Numbered from the stretch's first letter, positions 29,800-41,669 are shown. The stretch is 64,000 bases of DNA from Fistulifera solaris (GCA_030295235.1 AP026128.1:992001-1056000); one strand, 5' to 3'. Numbers and translations: made by a program. Notes: a model not told the origin generated them from the letters alone.

Positions 29800-31231
29800 G
29801 TGTGCACTTGCTGCAAAACGTTCTCACTTAAGTTCAAGGAAGAAAACGGCGAACTTCGATTGCTACACGACCATCCTAGTACTAACTTCAGGCACAGTTT
29901 GTTTTGCACTCCAACAAACGACCTCCCAAAGGACTGCCGCAGAAAATCAATGATAGTGCAGAACATTCCTGCTGTTCAAGACTTCTTCAAAACATGCTTC
30001 CAGGCACCAAACTTCGACAGTCATGCTACTCGCAAGAATCTCAACGCCGTCCTCAGGAAAGAGGGTTTCGACATCGAAGTTGGCCCGACAATGCATTCAA
30101 ATCTCAAGAAACACTTCCGTGAGGTCTACCGAAAGGATTTGTTGATGTACAATGAGCTGTTGGCCCAGTATCTTCGGAAATATGTCGAGCTAAATCCAAA
30201 TGCCTCCGTCAATTTAGAAACTGACCAGAACTCATGCTTTTTTCGGTCAACTGTGTTCATTGAGAATGCCGCGCACTTCTTTAGAAATGCCTGCATTCCT
30301 GCAATCTTTTAGACGGAACACACATCCGTATACCCGAACACGATGGAATTGGAGTCCCGATCATAGGGGTCGATGGAAATGGAAGTAACATTCCACTTGG
30401 TTTTGGGTTGATTCCCTCGGAAAACAAGCAAGGGATGATATATATCCTTCTCATGATGTATCAAGCTGGGTTCAATTTGAAGAGTTTCCAGTATTCACTG
30501 ACCGAGGACACATTCTACCGCTGTCCGAGCGTTGGCAGAACATTATGGACTGGTTGTTTCCGTGAAGTATTGCTTGATTCATATTCTTGAAACATTTACC
30601 ATCTATTCAATATCAATCAACGATCGCTGAGAGGGCAGAGCGGTCGCTTGGTTTATGCGCGAGATGCAAAGCGCTCCAGATGTTAACGCCTTCTTGGATG
30701 CTGCGAAGAAGCTTGTCAAAGCGCTTCCACAAATTGAAGAAAACGAAACTCTTAGTACCGGTGCAGCGAATTGTTATCTATGTTCTTGGGACAATTCATC
30801 CTACTCATTGGACTGTGTTTGGAAATACACCGAGTCAACATGAATCTATGTGGGAGCCCCTATATTTTACCTATCTAGCTGAAGTGAATGGCTTCACAGA
30901 GATAAGTGGAGACGTCGGCGAATGGAGGTGGTTGCTCAACGATCACGTGCCAGTTGGAAACAAGTTCCCTTTATATGGTTTCTGTTCAACAAATCATGTC
31001 GAATCGGCCCAGCAGTGGCTTCTACATCATGAAGTGAGGACTAATACCCCTCCACTAGCCATTTCTAACTTTTTGATGGCGGCTGCCGAATCTCTTCGAC
31101 AATTTCGAGATGAAATAACAACCAAATCTGCTAGGTTCCTCACCATATACTTTCGAAGCTTGCAAGATACAGGCAATGAAGATCTAGATTTTGTAATAGA
31201 GGATGCTGAAGGATGCCCGATGGCAGTTTGA
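29800..31231 (+). pseudogene. MULE transposase, frame-broken
   Basis: Segments in at least three frames. The first open frame (29800-30312) has a cysteine pair near CTCCKTF and a long helical region ending FFRNACIPAIF. The next frame continues directly into the catalytic DGTHIRIPEHDG and VDGNGSNIPLG. A third carries the TDRG aspartate, after which the frame at 30587-31231 holds the C-terminal catalytic half, including VFGNTPSQHESMWEPLYFT and LAISNFLMAAAESLRQFRDE. A SWIM-type C-x-C, C-x-H finger follows in another frame near 31.3 kb. About four frame changes are needed, at 30.3-30.6 kb and around 31.2 kb, so as read it cannot be translated whole. Confidence 0.75.
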
Positions 31232-31815
31232 AATTCAAATTGTACGGCTGAAAAGCACAAGAAGACGGAGTATGTTACTTATGAACCCACGAGCACTCCG
31301 TCCCTGTACTGCTCCTGCAGTAGAACAGCGATGCGGGAAATCTACTGCGGCCACATCAACCTTGTTTCACGTACAAGATCCTCAACTTGGCCCTCAATCC
31401 CACCCTCTGTGTTTTCGCGAATTCTACGAAGAGTTTGGAAAAGTTCCGACAAGTGGTGATCGTCAGCTTCCTTACAGAGTTTCTTAACAACTATCCAGCG
31501 ACTTGACGTCCCGGGATTTGGGGATATCAAGCTTGCTTATCAATCAGAAAACATTTATCCATCACCAACTTACACTGACAAGCTTAACTCGGGGAACAGA
31601 ATAATCAGTAATGGTGAACCGGGACCACGTAAGTCAAAGAAAAAGAAGCAATCGGCGCTGGAATCAGCACGAATGACAAAGGAGTATGAGCCAAGTTCAA
31701 AGAACAAGCTCAGTCGAAATAACGATGCAATAGCAGAAGCGATTGCCGCCCGATGGTCTGTTTGATTTTGGGACCAAACCAAAGGCGGAACACATGCAAC
31801 AGCTAGAATCAACTC

Positions 31816-33405
31816 TTGGACGCTAGCGTAGAGACGGCAAGCCCTTACCTCGGCACTGCTTTCACTGCAGATCACCGAATCACACAATTCGACAGTGTCT
31901 GGACTACCTCAAAGATGATCGAAGGTACATGGATCCTGCATTACTTGAAACTGGCGCAATTCTGGTCAACCATTTCCCAACATGCGTCATTGACATGGAT
32001 GCAGGAATTACTTCTGAAGATTTGGACAACGATGATACCTCCGGGAGGACATGGCCTTCACAATATTGACAAGATTGGCTTAGTAGAAGACTCTGATGCA
32101 GCCAATGCCATTGTCCAGTCACGGATTTTAAAGCTTACTGGAGAAGACGCTGCAGAAATTCACGCTGAAGACGACAACGAAAATAACTATCTTCTGGATA
32201 TGGACCTTGCTCCGTCAGGTAGTAACCGAGATATTGTAGTAATTATTCGTGACAAGGATTACACGGAAAGAAGAAGTCACGAACAAGAATTGACCATGGT
32301 TGATGATGTCGAGGTAGGCATCCATGACGATTCCCGTCTGAACAGTGCACACTCGGGTCATCTGTCGACAATTCTAGAGGATGAAGATGTGGAACCAAGC
32401 ACCGCACATAATGCTTTTGCCTCAAGTCCCGCAACAACAGAATATTCAGTAAATGAAATGCCAACAACTAGAACAAAGAGGAGATCCAAACAAGTAACGA
32501 ATTTAAAAGCGCAGAAGGCAAGTCCATCTACCGCAAAGTCATCGATATTGAAGACAGCGACCGCATCCAGACCGAATTTGAAACCACCGCCGACCACAAC
32601 AGCTTGTGCTTCCAGTCCAGCAACAACAGATTTTTCATTAGTCAAAATGGCAACGAGAAAGAGGAAAACGGCCGAAACAGCCACCAAATCAAAAAGCTGA
32701 AGGAACAAGTCCCGCCACAACTGATTCGTCAATCTTTGAGAGGCCGACCATGAAGAGTCAAAATCTGAAGCCACCACCTGATATCAGAGCTCATGCCTTG
32801 ACTATCGAAGTCTTCAATGAATGAGAATACAACACAAAAAAGGAAAAGATCGAAACTGACAGCAAATTCCAGAGCCAAAGGCCCGACTCATGCCCGTAAA
32901 AAAGAAGTTGAAACCGCCACCGATTGCAGAAGCAAAAGCAGGAAGTCCCGCCACAGCAGTTTCTTCCATAGTTGAGATGCCAACTATGAAGAGGGGTAAT
33001 CTGAGAGCACTGCCAAGATCTCATTCGAAACAGTCCAACAACCGAAGTATCACGATTCCTGAAGATATGATTATAAAGATACCGAAGACAGAACCCACTA
33101 ATGCAAGTCCCGCCACGTCTGCTAGTGACGATTCATCACATGTATTTAAAAGGCGATTAGACATCCAAAAGAAGAATGCAAGTCCCGCCAAATCCGGTAA
33201 TCTCAGTGACGATTCGTCGCATTTCCTGAAAATGCCGCTAGATCTGCGAAGAAAGAACTTGGCACAAAATGAAGCGCTCTCAAGTTCATTTTCAGTGGGT
33301 ATTCCGAAAACCAGAAGAACTCGTAGAGCTATAACAAGTCCCGCTACTGCCACTAGTGGGACCTCATCACAATTCTTGAGAACACCCTTCGACCTGAGAC
33401 GGTAA
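31816..33405 (+). pseudogene. MULE accessory ORF with SPAT-like repeats
   Basis: Two main open frames (31816-32700 and 32890-33405) are separated by a gap with stops. The N-terminal part has no known domain. From about 32.4 kb the sequence repeats a unit centred on SPAT (ASSPATTEYS, ASSPATTDFS, GSPATAVSS, ASPATSASDDSSH, ASPAKSG, TSPATATSG), roughly 35-60 residues apart, each followed by basic, Lys-rich text. At DNA level the motif caagtcccgcca recurs. This probably forms a disordered linker between transposase and protease. Confidence 0.6.
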
Positions 33406-34099
33406 GATTGTAGATCCCAGAAATGAAAATCAATTTTCATTACGTCGACAACAAGTAAGGCAAATTGGAGTAGCCCCTTTGCAACCCCCAGTCATTACTG
33501 ATGAACCATCAAAGATCGTATCCTATTTTTACGACACAGCTTATCCATTTGTGGGAACCATTGAGCAATTAAATTGTTTGGTTCAAGAACACGAGTTTGA
33601 TATTCCAGAATCATTTACGGAAAACGGAAACAAATGATTTAACGATGAAAAGAAGGGCTTCAACCCGAAAACGCAAGGCGCTAAAACCAGCGAGGACTTG
33701 TGAGTGAGAACAATATTGCAATCCACGTGCGCTGAATACTCTTGCAGAGACAGCAAAAGGAAAGAAGTGGAATAGAATCATTTATCACTGTAGGGACAAG
33801 AAAGAATGGAAACGATCTGATTTACAACAAAGAAGATGCCAGGGGATCTCTTCGGTCACTCCTTTTTGCAATCCAGTGCAAAGGGCGTTGATAAAGGTCG
33901 TGAGTCGTCACGACCTGAAGAGGGAAAGAAGCATCATATCAAGGTGCTAGTGGTGCCACGGCATCCATAACCAGTGAATGCCTTGAAATTATGAACTCGC
34001 AATGTTATTTCAATGACGCGATTGTGAACAGTTTCCTTGAAAGCATAACAAGCAAGACCGTGAACGGATGAGGGAGTTATTGCACACCCGTCGTATGTC

Positions 34100-34649
34100 A
34101 TGAGTAATCTGTGGGATTCCGCCAACCAAAATATTAAGAGAGAGGGTAGACTGCAGCTTAGTTCAGCGTTTGTGGCATTGAATTCTATGACAAAATCGAA
34201 CAATTTGGGCATTCATTTATTCCCTATGTGCAAGGAGAGGCACTGGTGGTTGATGGTGGTTGATGCCGATAATCGAGTTATTTATTCGCTCGACTCCCTC
34301 GAAGATCCGGACGATCACTACTCTAATGCTGTCTGGCTTTCAGGTTTATTTAAATTCGCGTGCGGTGAGGCAGCAATTAGAATGCGCGTCAACAAGCGAG
34401 CAGCAGGAATCAACATTACCCGATTTCGCTCCGTGGGAATACCAAGAAATGCGTCTTCCCAATAAACTATTGCAACATGATGGCCATAGTTGCGGACCAT
34501 ATGTATGTTTTTATGCGGCGACAATTCTGAAACATGGTCGACGTGCCCTCAATGAGAGGACATGGTTCCTTGACTCTATTTCGGAGATTGGAGTCGGAGA
34601 TGATCTCCGACCTTTTGTATTTGATGTTATGTTTCAATTGGCTGAATGA
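34100..34649 (+). pseudogene. ULP1/C48-type cysteine protease of the MULE
   Basis: The SUMO-protease-like fold is visible from its catalytic motifs. His lies in ERHWWLMVVD (near 34.24 kb), Asp in VIYSLDSLED and the oxyanion Gln plus catalytic Cys in LLQHDGHSCGPYVCFYA (near 34.48 kb). The His/Asp half is in one frame and the Gln/Cys half in another, with a single frame change between about 34.38 and 34.42 kb. ULP1-bearing MULEs are known in plants (the Kaonashi type), where the protease is thought to be carried by the element. Confidence 0.8.
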
Positions 34650-34754
34650 CACGTATAGAGTAATGTGTGATATTAATCAACCAAGTCTAGTTTGAAACTG
34701 AAATTGTGTAGATTGGGTTTTGATTATTTACACGAAGTAGTTTTCGACGAAAGC

Positions 34755-34930
34755 CTTGATCGGTGGAAGGTCACGTAGGCTGGGTTTTTCTTTATTGGAA
34801 GGTCGCGCTCGCTGCATCAGGGTCACGTGAGGCTGGTTTTTCTTTATTGACAATTGAGAGCGGTCGCGCTCGCTGACTTTTCTTTATCAAGAGCGGTCGC
34901 GCTCGCTGACTATTGTTTATTGAGGATTTG
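34755..34930. repeat. Subterminal direct repeats of the MULE
   Basis: Three copies of ggtcgcgctcgctg alternate with two copies of a ggtcacgt-aggctgg-tttttctttatt block. They lie just inside the right end, between the protease and the inverted repeat, a position where transposases of several families bind. Confidence 0.8.
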
Positions 34931-35015
34931 GTTATCTTAGAGGGGTGATTCATGAATCATCCGGGACTGTCATTCATAAGGCTTTGTTACTTTATCGAGC
35001 AACCTAAGTAGATTC

Positions 35016-35145
35016 TAAGTAATTAGTACCACATCCAATGGCGCGTACTCTACTGTAAAGTTGAATGTAGTCAGTTAACGTCTCTCCTAACGGGAGAGCT
35101 ATCGGAAGAGGTTCACCCTGGTTGGAGACCTAACGGAAGTCTCCC
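35016..35145 (-). repeat. Right terminal inverted repeat of the MULE
   Basis: Reverse complement of 29285-29414 without a mismatch. It is followed by a run of 12 T. Confidence 0.97.
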
Positions 35146-35805
35146 TTTTTTTTTTTTGAGAAAAAGTCACATCATTATTTACAGTGGCCTCAAATGTAAA
35201 CAGACCACGATTGAATTGCAGTCGTGAGATAAAAACCGAATGCTTTCTTGTTCGTCCAATCACATCGAGAAAGGCACAATCCACCTCTAGCAATCATTTC
35301 AAGAGAGAAGAACTCAACCCAGCTAAAAAATTAGAAATGCACACTCGCCACTCCCATCATTCGGAAATGAGACGGAAACAAAAACAATGAGATCTACGTG
35401 GCCACAACTTTGAGAACAAAGCGAAGCGTCGTGCAGATGCTGATAAAGAAAATAACTAATTATTTGACCAGTTTGCTTCCAAGAAACACAAAGTGATTTT
35501 CGCTTGTCGTGGACCACTTGATCGTTCACAACAACAAGAATCCTTTCGAAACAACACAGAATATGAAATCACTATGGCTCAAAGTGTAACCTGGTATTCG
35601 TTTTTCGCTGTGACTGCGTCTCAGTCATGAGTTATGAGGAGTCATGAATGACAATGACAAAAAACGGCAAAAAGACATTTTTCTTCGCAGTTCAAGTCAA
35701 GGTCATTCATTGATCATTATTGTTGTTTAAATTTCTCATTTATCATTTGTTTACCAGTAATTTATCATGTTTGAAATGAATAGAAATCGATAATCACGCA
35801 AGAGA
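35146..35805. other. Intergenic stretch, nothing supported
   Basis: 660 bp between the transposon and the sulfotransferase-like gene; its promoter should be here. Short open frames lack any domain. Confidence 0.4.
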
Positions 35806-37167
35806 ATGGACGCATCTGTGAATACATCGATCGAAGCGAATGCGGTTCGCCCACCGAAACGATACGGCAGTCGTCTCTTTCTCAGTGTCTTTATGATTTT
35901 GTTGATGGCGGGTACTATGCAGATTGTGTTATATACGGCTCCGACGTTCGAACCGCAACATCAAAAGGATCAAATGATCGATCCGATGGGCTGGAAAGTT
36001 CCCACAAAACGCCCCACAATCATCAACGCAACAATGACACTACAAATCGAAACTGAGCCACCCGAACAGAATGAAGCACTGGATCTACAATTACTCGTAC
36101 AAGACACAATACGTCGCAATCCGCTGATTGAACTGCTCGAAGAAGCCAAATTGATTCGACCGGAAGATGTCAAACAACATTTAGATACGTTGAATAATCC
36201 GAATGCCACCACGGTGGTCATTGATGGTCTCACATTACCGACGTGGCCTCTCTTGCAATCACTCTATGGTAAAATGGAAGAGCCCATTGTATTGGGAATG
36301 GAGCGATGTCAAACGTACCGTGACAATGTTTTACCCAAGCAGCGTTACACGGCCGTGGCGGGCATGTTCAATACGGGCACCAACGCGATGGAACATCATT
36401 TAAAACACAATTTAGTGCAAATGCGGAGTACTTGGCAAGTTCCGTGGGGAAAGCATCGTATGCCCTTTGTGCGATTGTCACACAAAGCCAATGGTTTAGA
36501 AAAAGAGGATCAAACGAAAGTTATGCCCGTGGTGATGATCCGTGATCCCTTTCATTGGATGCAAAGTATGGTGCGTGATCGACGAAACGATAAACTGTCG
36601 TTACTGCCTATCGCGACGCCATTTTTCTCACTTTCTATTGAATTAAAACAGTGCAAGATGCCGTATGCGACTCACTGGAAACATACCAAAAAGCATTGCC
36701 CAAATCTAATTCCCAATGAACTCGATTATCAACGGTTCGGTCGACAGGAACCCACCTTTCGCAACGGAACAGCTGCCATTAAAGTCATCTTCAGTGAGGT
36801 ACAAATATTTCATTGGGAGTCACTGGTGGATCTGTACAGTGATTACTATCGTCAGTATCTGGATGCCGATTATCCGCGATTGATCGTGCGCTTTGAGGAT
36901 ATGTTGCTACAACCCCGGCGGGTGTTGGCGCAAGTCGCCGAATGCGTCGGGACCACGGTCGCCGAGCAGTGGAAATACCAAACGGAAAGTAGCAAAGGAC
37001 ACGGGAGTCATACGACATTTGCGGCGGCTATCACCAAGACAGGGGATGCCCAACGGCGCGTGGCGGGTATGACGGAGGAAGACTTGGCGTACGCGACGGG
37101 ACATCTCGATCCAGAAGTGATGGAACGATTTCAATACCAGATTCCGAAGCAACTCTCTGACACATGA
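35806..37167 (+). CDS. Type II membrane protein, sulfotransferase-like
   Basis: The raw frame is 453 codons. Residues 23-45 form one membrane anchor (LFLSVFMILLMAGTMQIVLY), typical of Golgi type II enzymes. AGMFNTGTNAMEHHL (about 185-199) matches the P-loop-like 5'-phosphosulfate-binding motif of sulfotransferases. MIRDPFHWMQSM (about 244-255) matches the 3'-phosphate site (R-D-P with a downstream Ser). I infer an 81-bp intron at 36571-36651 (donor GTGCGT, pyrimidine-rich tract, acceptor AAAACAG). It is in frame without stops, so the raw frame reads through; removal yields QSM|CKMPYATHW and 426 residues, a better fit to related diatom proteins as I know them. Probable substrates are glycans or proteins in the secretory pathway. 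Confidence 0.72.
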   Translation: MDASVNTSIEANAVRPPKRYGSRLFLSVFMILLMAGTMQIVLYTAPTFEPQHQKDQMIDPMGWKVPTKRPTIINATMTLQIETEPPEQNEALDLQLLVQDTIRRNPLIELLEEAKLIRPEDVKQHLDTLNNPNATTVVIDGLTLPTWPLLQSLYGKMEEPIVLGMERCQTYRDNVLPKQRYTAVAGMFNTGTNAMEHHLKHNLVQMRSTWQVPWGKHRMPFVRLSHKANGLEKEDQTKVMPVVMIRDPFHWMQSMVRDRRNDKLSLLPIATPFFSLSIELKQCKMPYATHWKHTKKHCPNLIPNELDYQRFGRQEPTFRNGTAAIKVIFSEVQIFHWESLVDLYSDYYRQYLDADYPRLIVRFEDMLLQPRRVLAQVAECVGTTVAEQWKYQTESSKGHGSHTTFAAAITKTGDAQRRVAGMTEEDLAYATGHLDPEVMERFQYQIPKQLSDT

Positions 37168-38179
37168 TTTCTATTTTATTTTGTTCTCTAGCATCGTCGC
37201 ATTGCGGAGTCTGAGTGCCACTAACGAGACTATAGCTATAGCTAACAAACGCTGCTAGCATTGTGATGTGTGGGTGTTTGATGTTTTCTGATGAATCATC
37301 TTTGTTCAACATGTACCACTTGAAACACACTTGGTATGTGTGACGAATGATGAATGCCGACAGTTCGCTTAGCTACTTGTACCAGTTGCAACAGAAAAAA
37401 CAAGGAAATTTGCATGAGAGGCAAAGAAGTCTGGAACTCTTTTGGAAATTTTGTACCTTGGTTAACAAAAGTTACAAAAGCACTTTTAGGCTTACGGCAC
37501 CCTAGCTTTGTAGATGACGTTGGTCGTGCGTCATCCCTCATTTCCGTGAAGCTGTCGTCAGCCATTCACAAGAAGAGAAGCGAAGTTTTTGGTTGAGGTG
37601 ATGCGTACGTCATACTATCCCATCGCCATTCCGCCGATTGCAGTTGCGTTTCTTTGGACTTCTTGAGAGTCCAGTACAATCAAAGCTTATAGTTCTACTA
37701 GATGCTCCAAACACTGTGGCGCACATCGCCTCGGAGCGTTACTCAGACGTTGTTCCAAAATGCCGTTGTACTCTTATCTGCACAGTGAATCAGAAGTGAA
37801 TCTCCTCAATTTCGCCAATTAAACAAACATATGCCATTTTATGGAGGAATGGTCTTAGTATCACGTTTTACGTATATCTCTCATGAATCTCTTTCTCCAT
37901 TCCTGTACATTTATGTAGAATCAACGTATTGCTAAACTTCCGACCCGGTATAAATTTATCGACCAAAGCCACCCCTCCTGTTCTACCGTTAACTGCCTCA
38001 ATTACACAAAGGAGTGTTGACTCATTACCCGTTTCTTCGAAACTTCTGATTTCGCTCGAGAAGAGAAAAACGATCATTTCATTTTTACGTGTATTTGTTT
38101 CTTCTCGGTCGACAATCCTTTCATCGTTTTGAAAGGACTTGTTGTATTTGTTGGGAATTGACACTGTGAATCCTTCATC
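37168..38179. other. Intergenic kilobase, nothing supported
   Basis: Small overlapping frames on both strands near 37.3-37.6 kb have no recognisable domain. The ATPase promoter must lie in the right part. Confidence 0.4.
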
Positions 38180-41100
38180 ATGGCGGAAGGAACTCCTGTG
38201 AAAGTGTACCCGTGGCACGCGAAGACCGCCGATGAATGCTTTCAAGAGCTCGGCTGCAAAAACGATCACTTGACGACGGGTCTGACGACGGAGGAAGCGA
38301 ATGCTCGTCTGCAGAAATATGGTGAAAACAAGCTCTCCGAGAAGGAGAAAGTGACTCTCTTGCAGCGTATCTGGAATCAAGTTGCCAATGTGTTGGTTGG
38401 TATCCTCGTCTTTGTTGCTCTCGTGTCCGCAATCCGTGCTGCGACGATCGAGACGACGGACGGGAAGATCACCAACACCATTCAAGTCTGTCTCATTATC
38501 TTTGTCATCACGTAAGTATTTGATTTAAGCAGCGTCTTACTATTGCTTGCGAGATTCGCTTTCTCATTCCTCCCTTCATGCAGCATCAACACCATCATCG
38601 GTATCGTTCAAGAAGGTTCCGCCGAAAAGGCCGCGGAAGCACTCAAGAACATGTTGTCGTCGGATGCTGTCGTCGTTCGTAACGGCAAGGATGTCAAGAT
38701 CCCTGCTACTCAGATCGTTCCTGGTGATGTCATCCGCCTCTCGCTCGGTGACCGTGTCCCTGCCGATATGCGCATGTTGCGTGTCGGGAACCTCGCTGCC
38801 TCCGAAGCCGCCTTGACCGGTGAATCCGTCCCCATTGACAAGACGGTGGATCCGATCGTGATTGCCGGAGATCCCAACTCGCAACCCCTCGGTGATCGTC
38901 ACAACATGTGCTACAGTACTACGCTTATTTCGCAAGGTACCGGAACCGGTGTTGCCATTGCGACGGGAGATCAGACGGAAATCGGTACGATCAACGCTCT
39001 TGTGAACAAGGTTGAGAAGAAGAAAACCAACGTGTTGGAGCAGATTGATAACGTGTCCAAGATTTTGGCAGTTGCCATCGCCATCACTTCGGGTATTACT
39101 TGGGCCGTTGCATCTACCATGGCCGATATGAGTATCGTCGACGGTCTTTCCACGGCTTTGGTCTGCGCTGTTGCCATGATTCCCGAAGGTTTGGAGGCTA
39201 TCGTCACCATGACCTATGCCTGGGCTGTATCGAACATGGCCAAGCAAAATGCTATCATCCGTGCCTTGCCCGCTGTTGAGACCCTTGGTAGTGTCACCGT
39301 TATCTGCTCTGATAAGACTGGTACCTTGACGAAGAACGAAATGACCTTGGTGGCATTTGTTACTTCTGGAAAGCGTTACAAGTTCAACCAGTACGCCGAG
39401 GAACGTAAGCCTACCAACTTTGTCGTTGACCCTGCTTACATGGCCACGCGTGCGGATCACTCCAAGTTCATCAAGGCGAGTGAGGTCATAAAGAAAGGAC
39501 CCAGTTACGCTCGCAAGTCCAAACACGGCAGCAGTAACACCTTCCCGTTCGGTATGACTCTTGGCTTCGGAAAGACAGCTCACGGAGGCGTCGAGCCCGA
39601 GGAACCCGAACCTATCAATGAGCTCAAGGAAGGAGAAGAGGGCGGTGTCGCTTTTGGTTCTGGTGAATCCCCCGACAGCGCTTTCTTGCGCAAAGTGCTT
39701 TCTGGTGGTATCCTCTGCTCCAAGTGTGTTTTGGGAGATGGTGGCGGTCGCCAAGGTGAAATTGGTAACCCCACGGAACTTTCGATTCTTCGTGCTGCCT
39801 ATTTTGGTGATGTTAATGTGTCCGAAGTCAAGGATAGTTCTGCGGTTGTCGCCGAAGTACCTTTCTCCAGTGAATACAAGTTCATGGCCACTGTTCACGA
39901 ACCAGTACCTGAAAATGACGGCGACGAATACGAAGGAAGCTATGTTGTGCACGTGAAGGGTGCTCCTGATCGCATGATCCCCCTTTGCAAGTATCAAGCC
40001 AAGAATGGTTCTTTCGCTAAGGCTGACTTGGAGCCTTGCGACTCAAAGTACTGGATTGAGCAGATTGCAATTCTTTCGTCTCACGGTTTGCGCGTCTTGG
40101 CTTTGACTCGCGGTTCGGTCCCCAAGGATGCTGTCAAAGAAGGACAACAGCTTGGCGCTGATTTTGTCTTGGAACGTGGCGAGCCCTGGTTGACGATTGT
40201 TGGATTGTGTGCCATCATGGATCCTCCCCGTCCCGAGTGTGTTGCTGCTGTAGCGGAAGCTCATGGAGCTGGTGTTCGTGTTGCCATGATTACTGGTGAC
40301 CACCGCGATACGGCTTTGGCTATTGGTGGTATGTTGGGACTAGTTGACAAACAACATTCGGACGCTATTACCGGTCCTGAGTTGGATGCCATGAGTGACG
40401 ACGAACTGAAAGTTGCTGTCCAGAAATACAATGTGTTCGCACGCGCTTCACCGCAAAACAAGATCAAGATTGTCAAGGCTCTGATGTCTCAAGGAGAAAT
40501 TGCTGGTATGACTGGAGATGGCGTGAATGATGCTCCGGCGTTGAAGGCTGCCGACAGTAAGTATTTCAACAAATTCGTCGTATCTTTTTTTAACACCAAT
40601 TAGTTGCTAACATATAACTTCAAAAAAATATAGTGGGGGTTGCCATGGGCAAGGAAGGCACCGATGTCGCCCGCGAGGCTGCTGAAATGATTTTGGCTGA
40701 TGATAACTTTGCTACTATCATCTCTGCTGTCAGGGAAGGCCGTGTTGTGTGGGACAATCTTCGCAAGGTTTTGTTCGTCAACACGCCTATCAATAATGCT
40801 CAGGGAATGAGTGTGCTCTTTGGTCTATTGTTGGGTTTGGAGGAGTCCCCCCTCTCTTCCATTCAAGTGTTGTACTGTAACTTGATCTGTGCCATCACGC
40901 TGGGTTTTGTTACAGCCGTTGAGCCTGCCGAAGATGGTATCATGGATCAGCCCCTCGCCGTATTGGAAAACGCCTCATTGGTCGTTTCCTTTTCCTTCGC
41001 ATTGCCCTGGCTACGATCACTCTAATTGTTGCCACAGTTGGATCTGTCTTTGTTCTCAAAAACAATTCCAAAAATTACACGCTCGAAGAAGAGCGCGCGC

Positions 41101-41507
41101 AGTGCCTCAATACGCTTTCATTTGCTGCCATTTGCGTGACGATGAGCGCGCGCTTCACACGAAAGAGCGCCTTCCATATCCGTACGTTCCGAGGAAATCC
41201 GGTTGCTATTTGGTCTTACGTAATCATGAGCGTGCTACAGATCTTCATTACTTACACGCCAGGCTTGAATGAGGTCATTTTCAGCCAGACTGCCATGGAT
41301 GGCTTCCAGTGGCTCTTGGTGTTGATTGGCATGGCAATGGTTTTTGTTGTTATGGAATTCGAAAAGGCGGTCCGCAACTACTTGACCTTCTTGAAATACG
41401 ATACCGACGATCGTGAGCTCGACCAGTTCGACACTGTACCCGCACCCGACACCACACCTCTTCCTGCTGAGGTGGAACGATTTGGAAAGAATGAGTTGAA
41501 GCATTAA
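38180..41507 (+). CDS. P-type cation-transporting ATPase (P2 class)
   Basis: Ion pump of about 1059 residues. Exons 38180-38511, 38584-40556 and 40634-41507 are joined by introns of 72 and 77 bp, both with GTAAGT donors. Landmarks in order: N-terminal cation-ATPase domain; actuator LTGES near residue 190; helix 4 with [10 protein letters not shown] near 310; phosphorylation site CSDKTGTLT near 354; KGAPD near 569; hinge [10 protein letters not shown] near 752; then membrane helices. Helix 6 reads [12 protein letters not shown] and lacks the Asp that SERCA-type Ca2+ pumps carry there. It looks closer to bacterial PMA1/CtpF-like pumps, so the ion is uncertain. One C is missing from CCCC at 40951-40954 ([10 protein letters not shown] is restored in the other frame); with it, 1060 codons. 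Confidence 0.88.
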
Positions 41508-41669
41508 GTAGTATGCTCAACTATTTTTGTCTGTCCGTTTGTGTTTTGTTGGGTCATCAGTAATCATTTGGTTGAAAGATTGGTAATTAAGTAAGGATAG
41601 AAACTTTATATCATCACAATCGTTGCATTTTTAGCTGGAAGAAACAATGCTTACACTGTATATAGTTTT

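Larger units (their letters stand above)
29285..35145 (+). mobile_element. Mutator-like (MULE) DNA transposon with ULP1-type protease
   Basis: A 5.86-kb element bounded by 130-bp terminal inverted repeats that are identical base for base, flanked on both sides by T runs (10 and 12 T) consistent with a 9-10 bp target duplication. Coding is on the plus strand in several broken frames. At 29.8-31.2 kb lies a MULE transposase region with a CxxC-type finger. It includes DGTHIRIPEHDG, GVDGNGSNIPLGFGLIP (the family's D and GVDGN strand) and a TDRG. A SWIM zinc finger (CSC, then CGH) lies near 31.3 kb. From 31.8 to 33.4 kb is a Ser/Pro/Ala/Thr-repeat region, and from 34.1 to 34.65 kb a C48 cysteine protease. 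Identical ends argue for a recent insertion despite the broken frames, some of which may be sequence error. Confidence 0.88.

Noticed and set aside
37296-37596. Overlapping 80-90-codon frames on both strands
   Set aside because: No domain, and mutual overlap leaves neither preferred.
38576-39997. 473-codon minus-strand open frame
   Set aside because: It is antisense to the ATPase, whose domain motifs are unmistakable on the plus strand. It is a shadow caused by codon bias.
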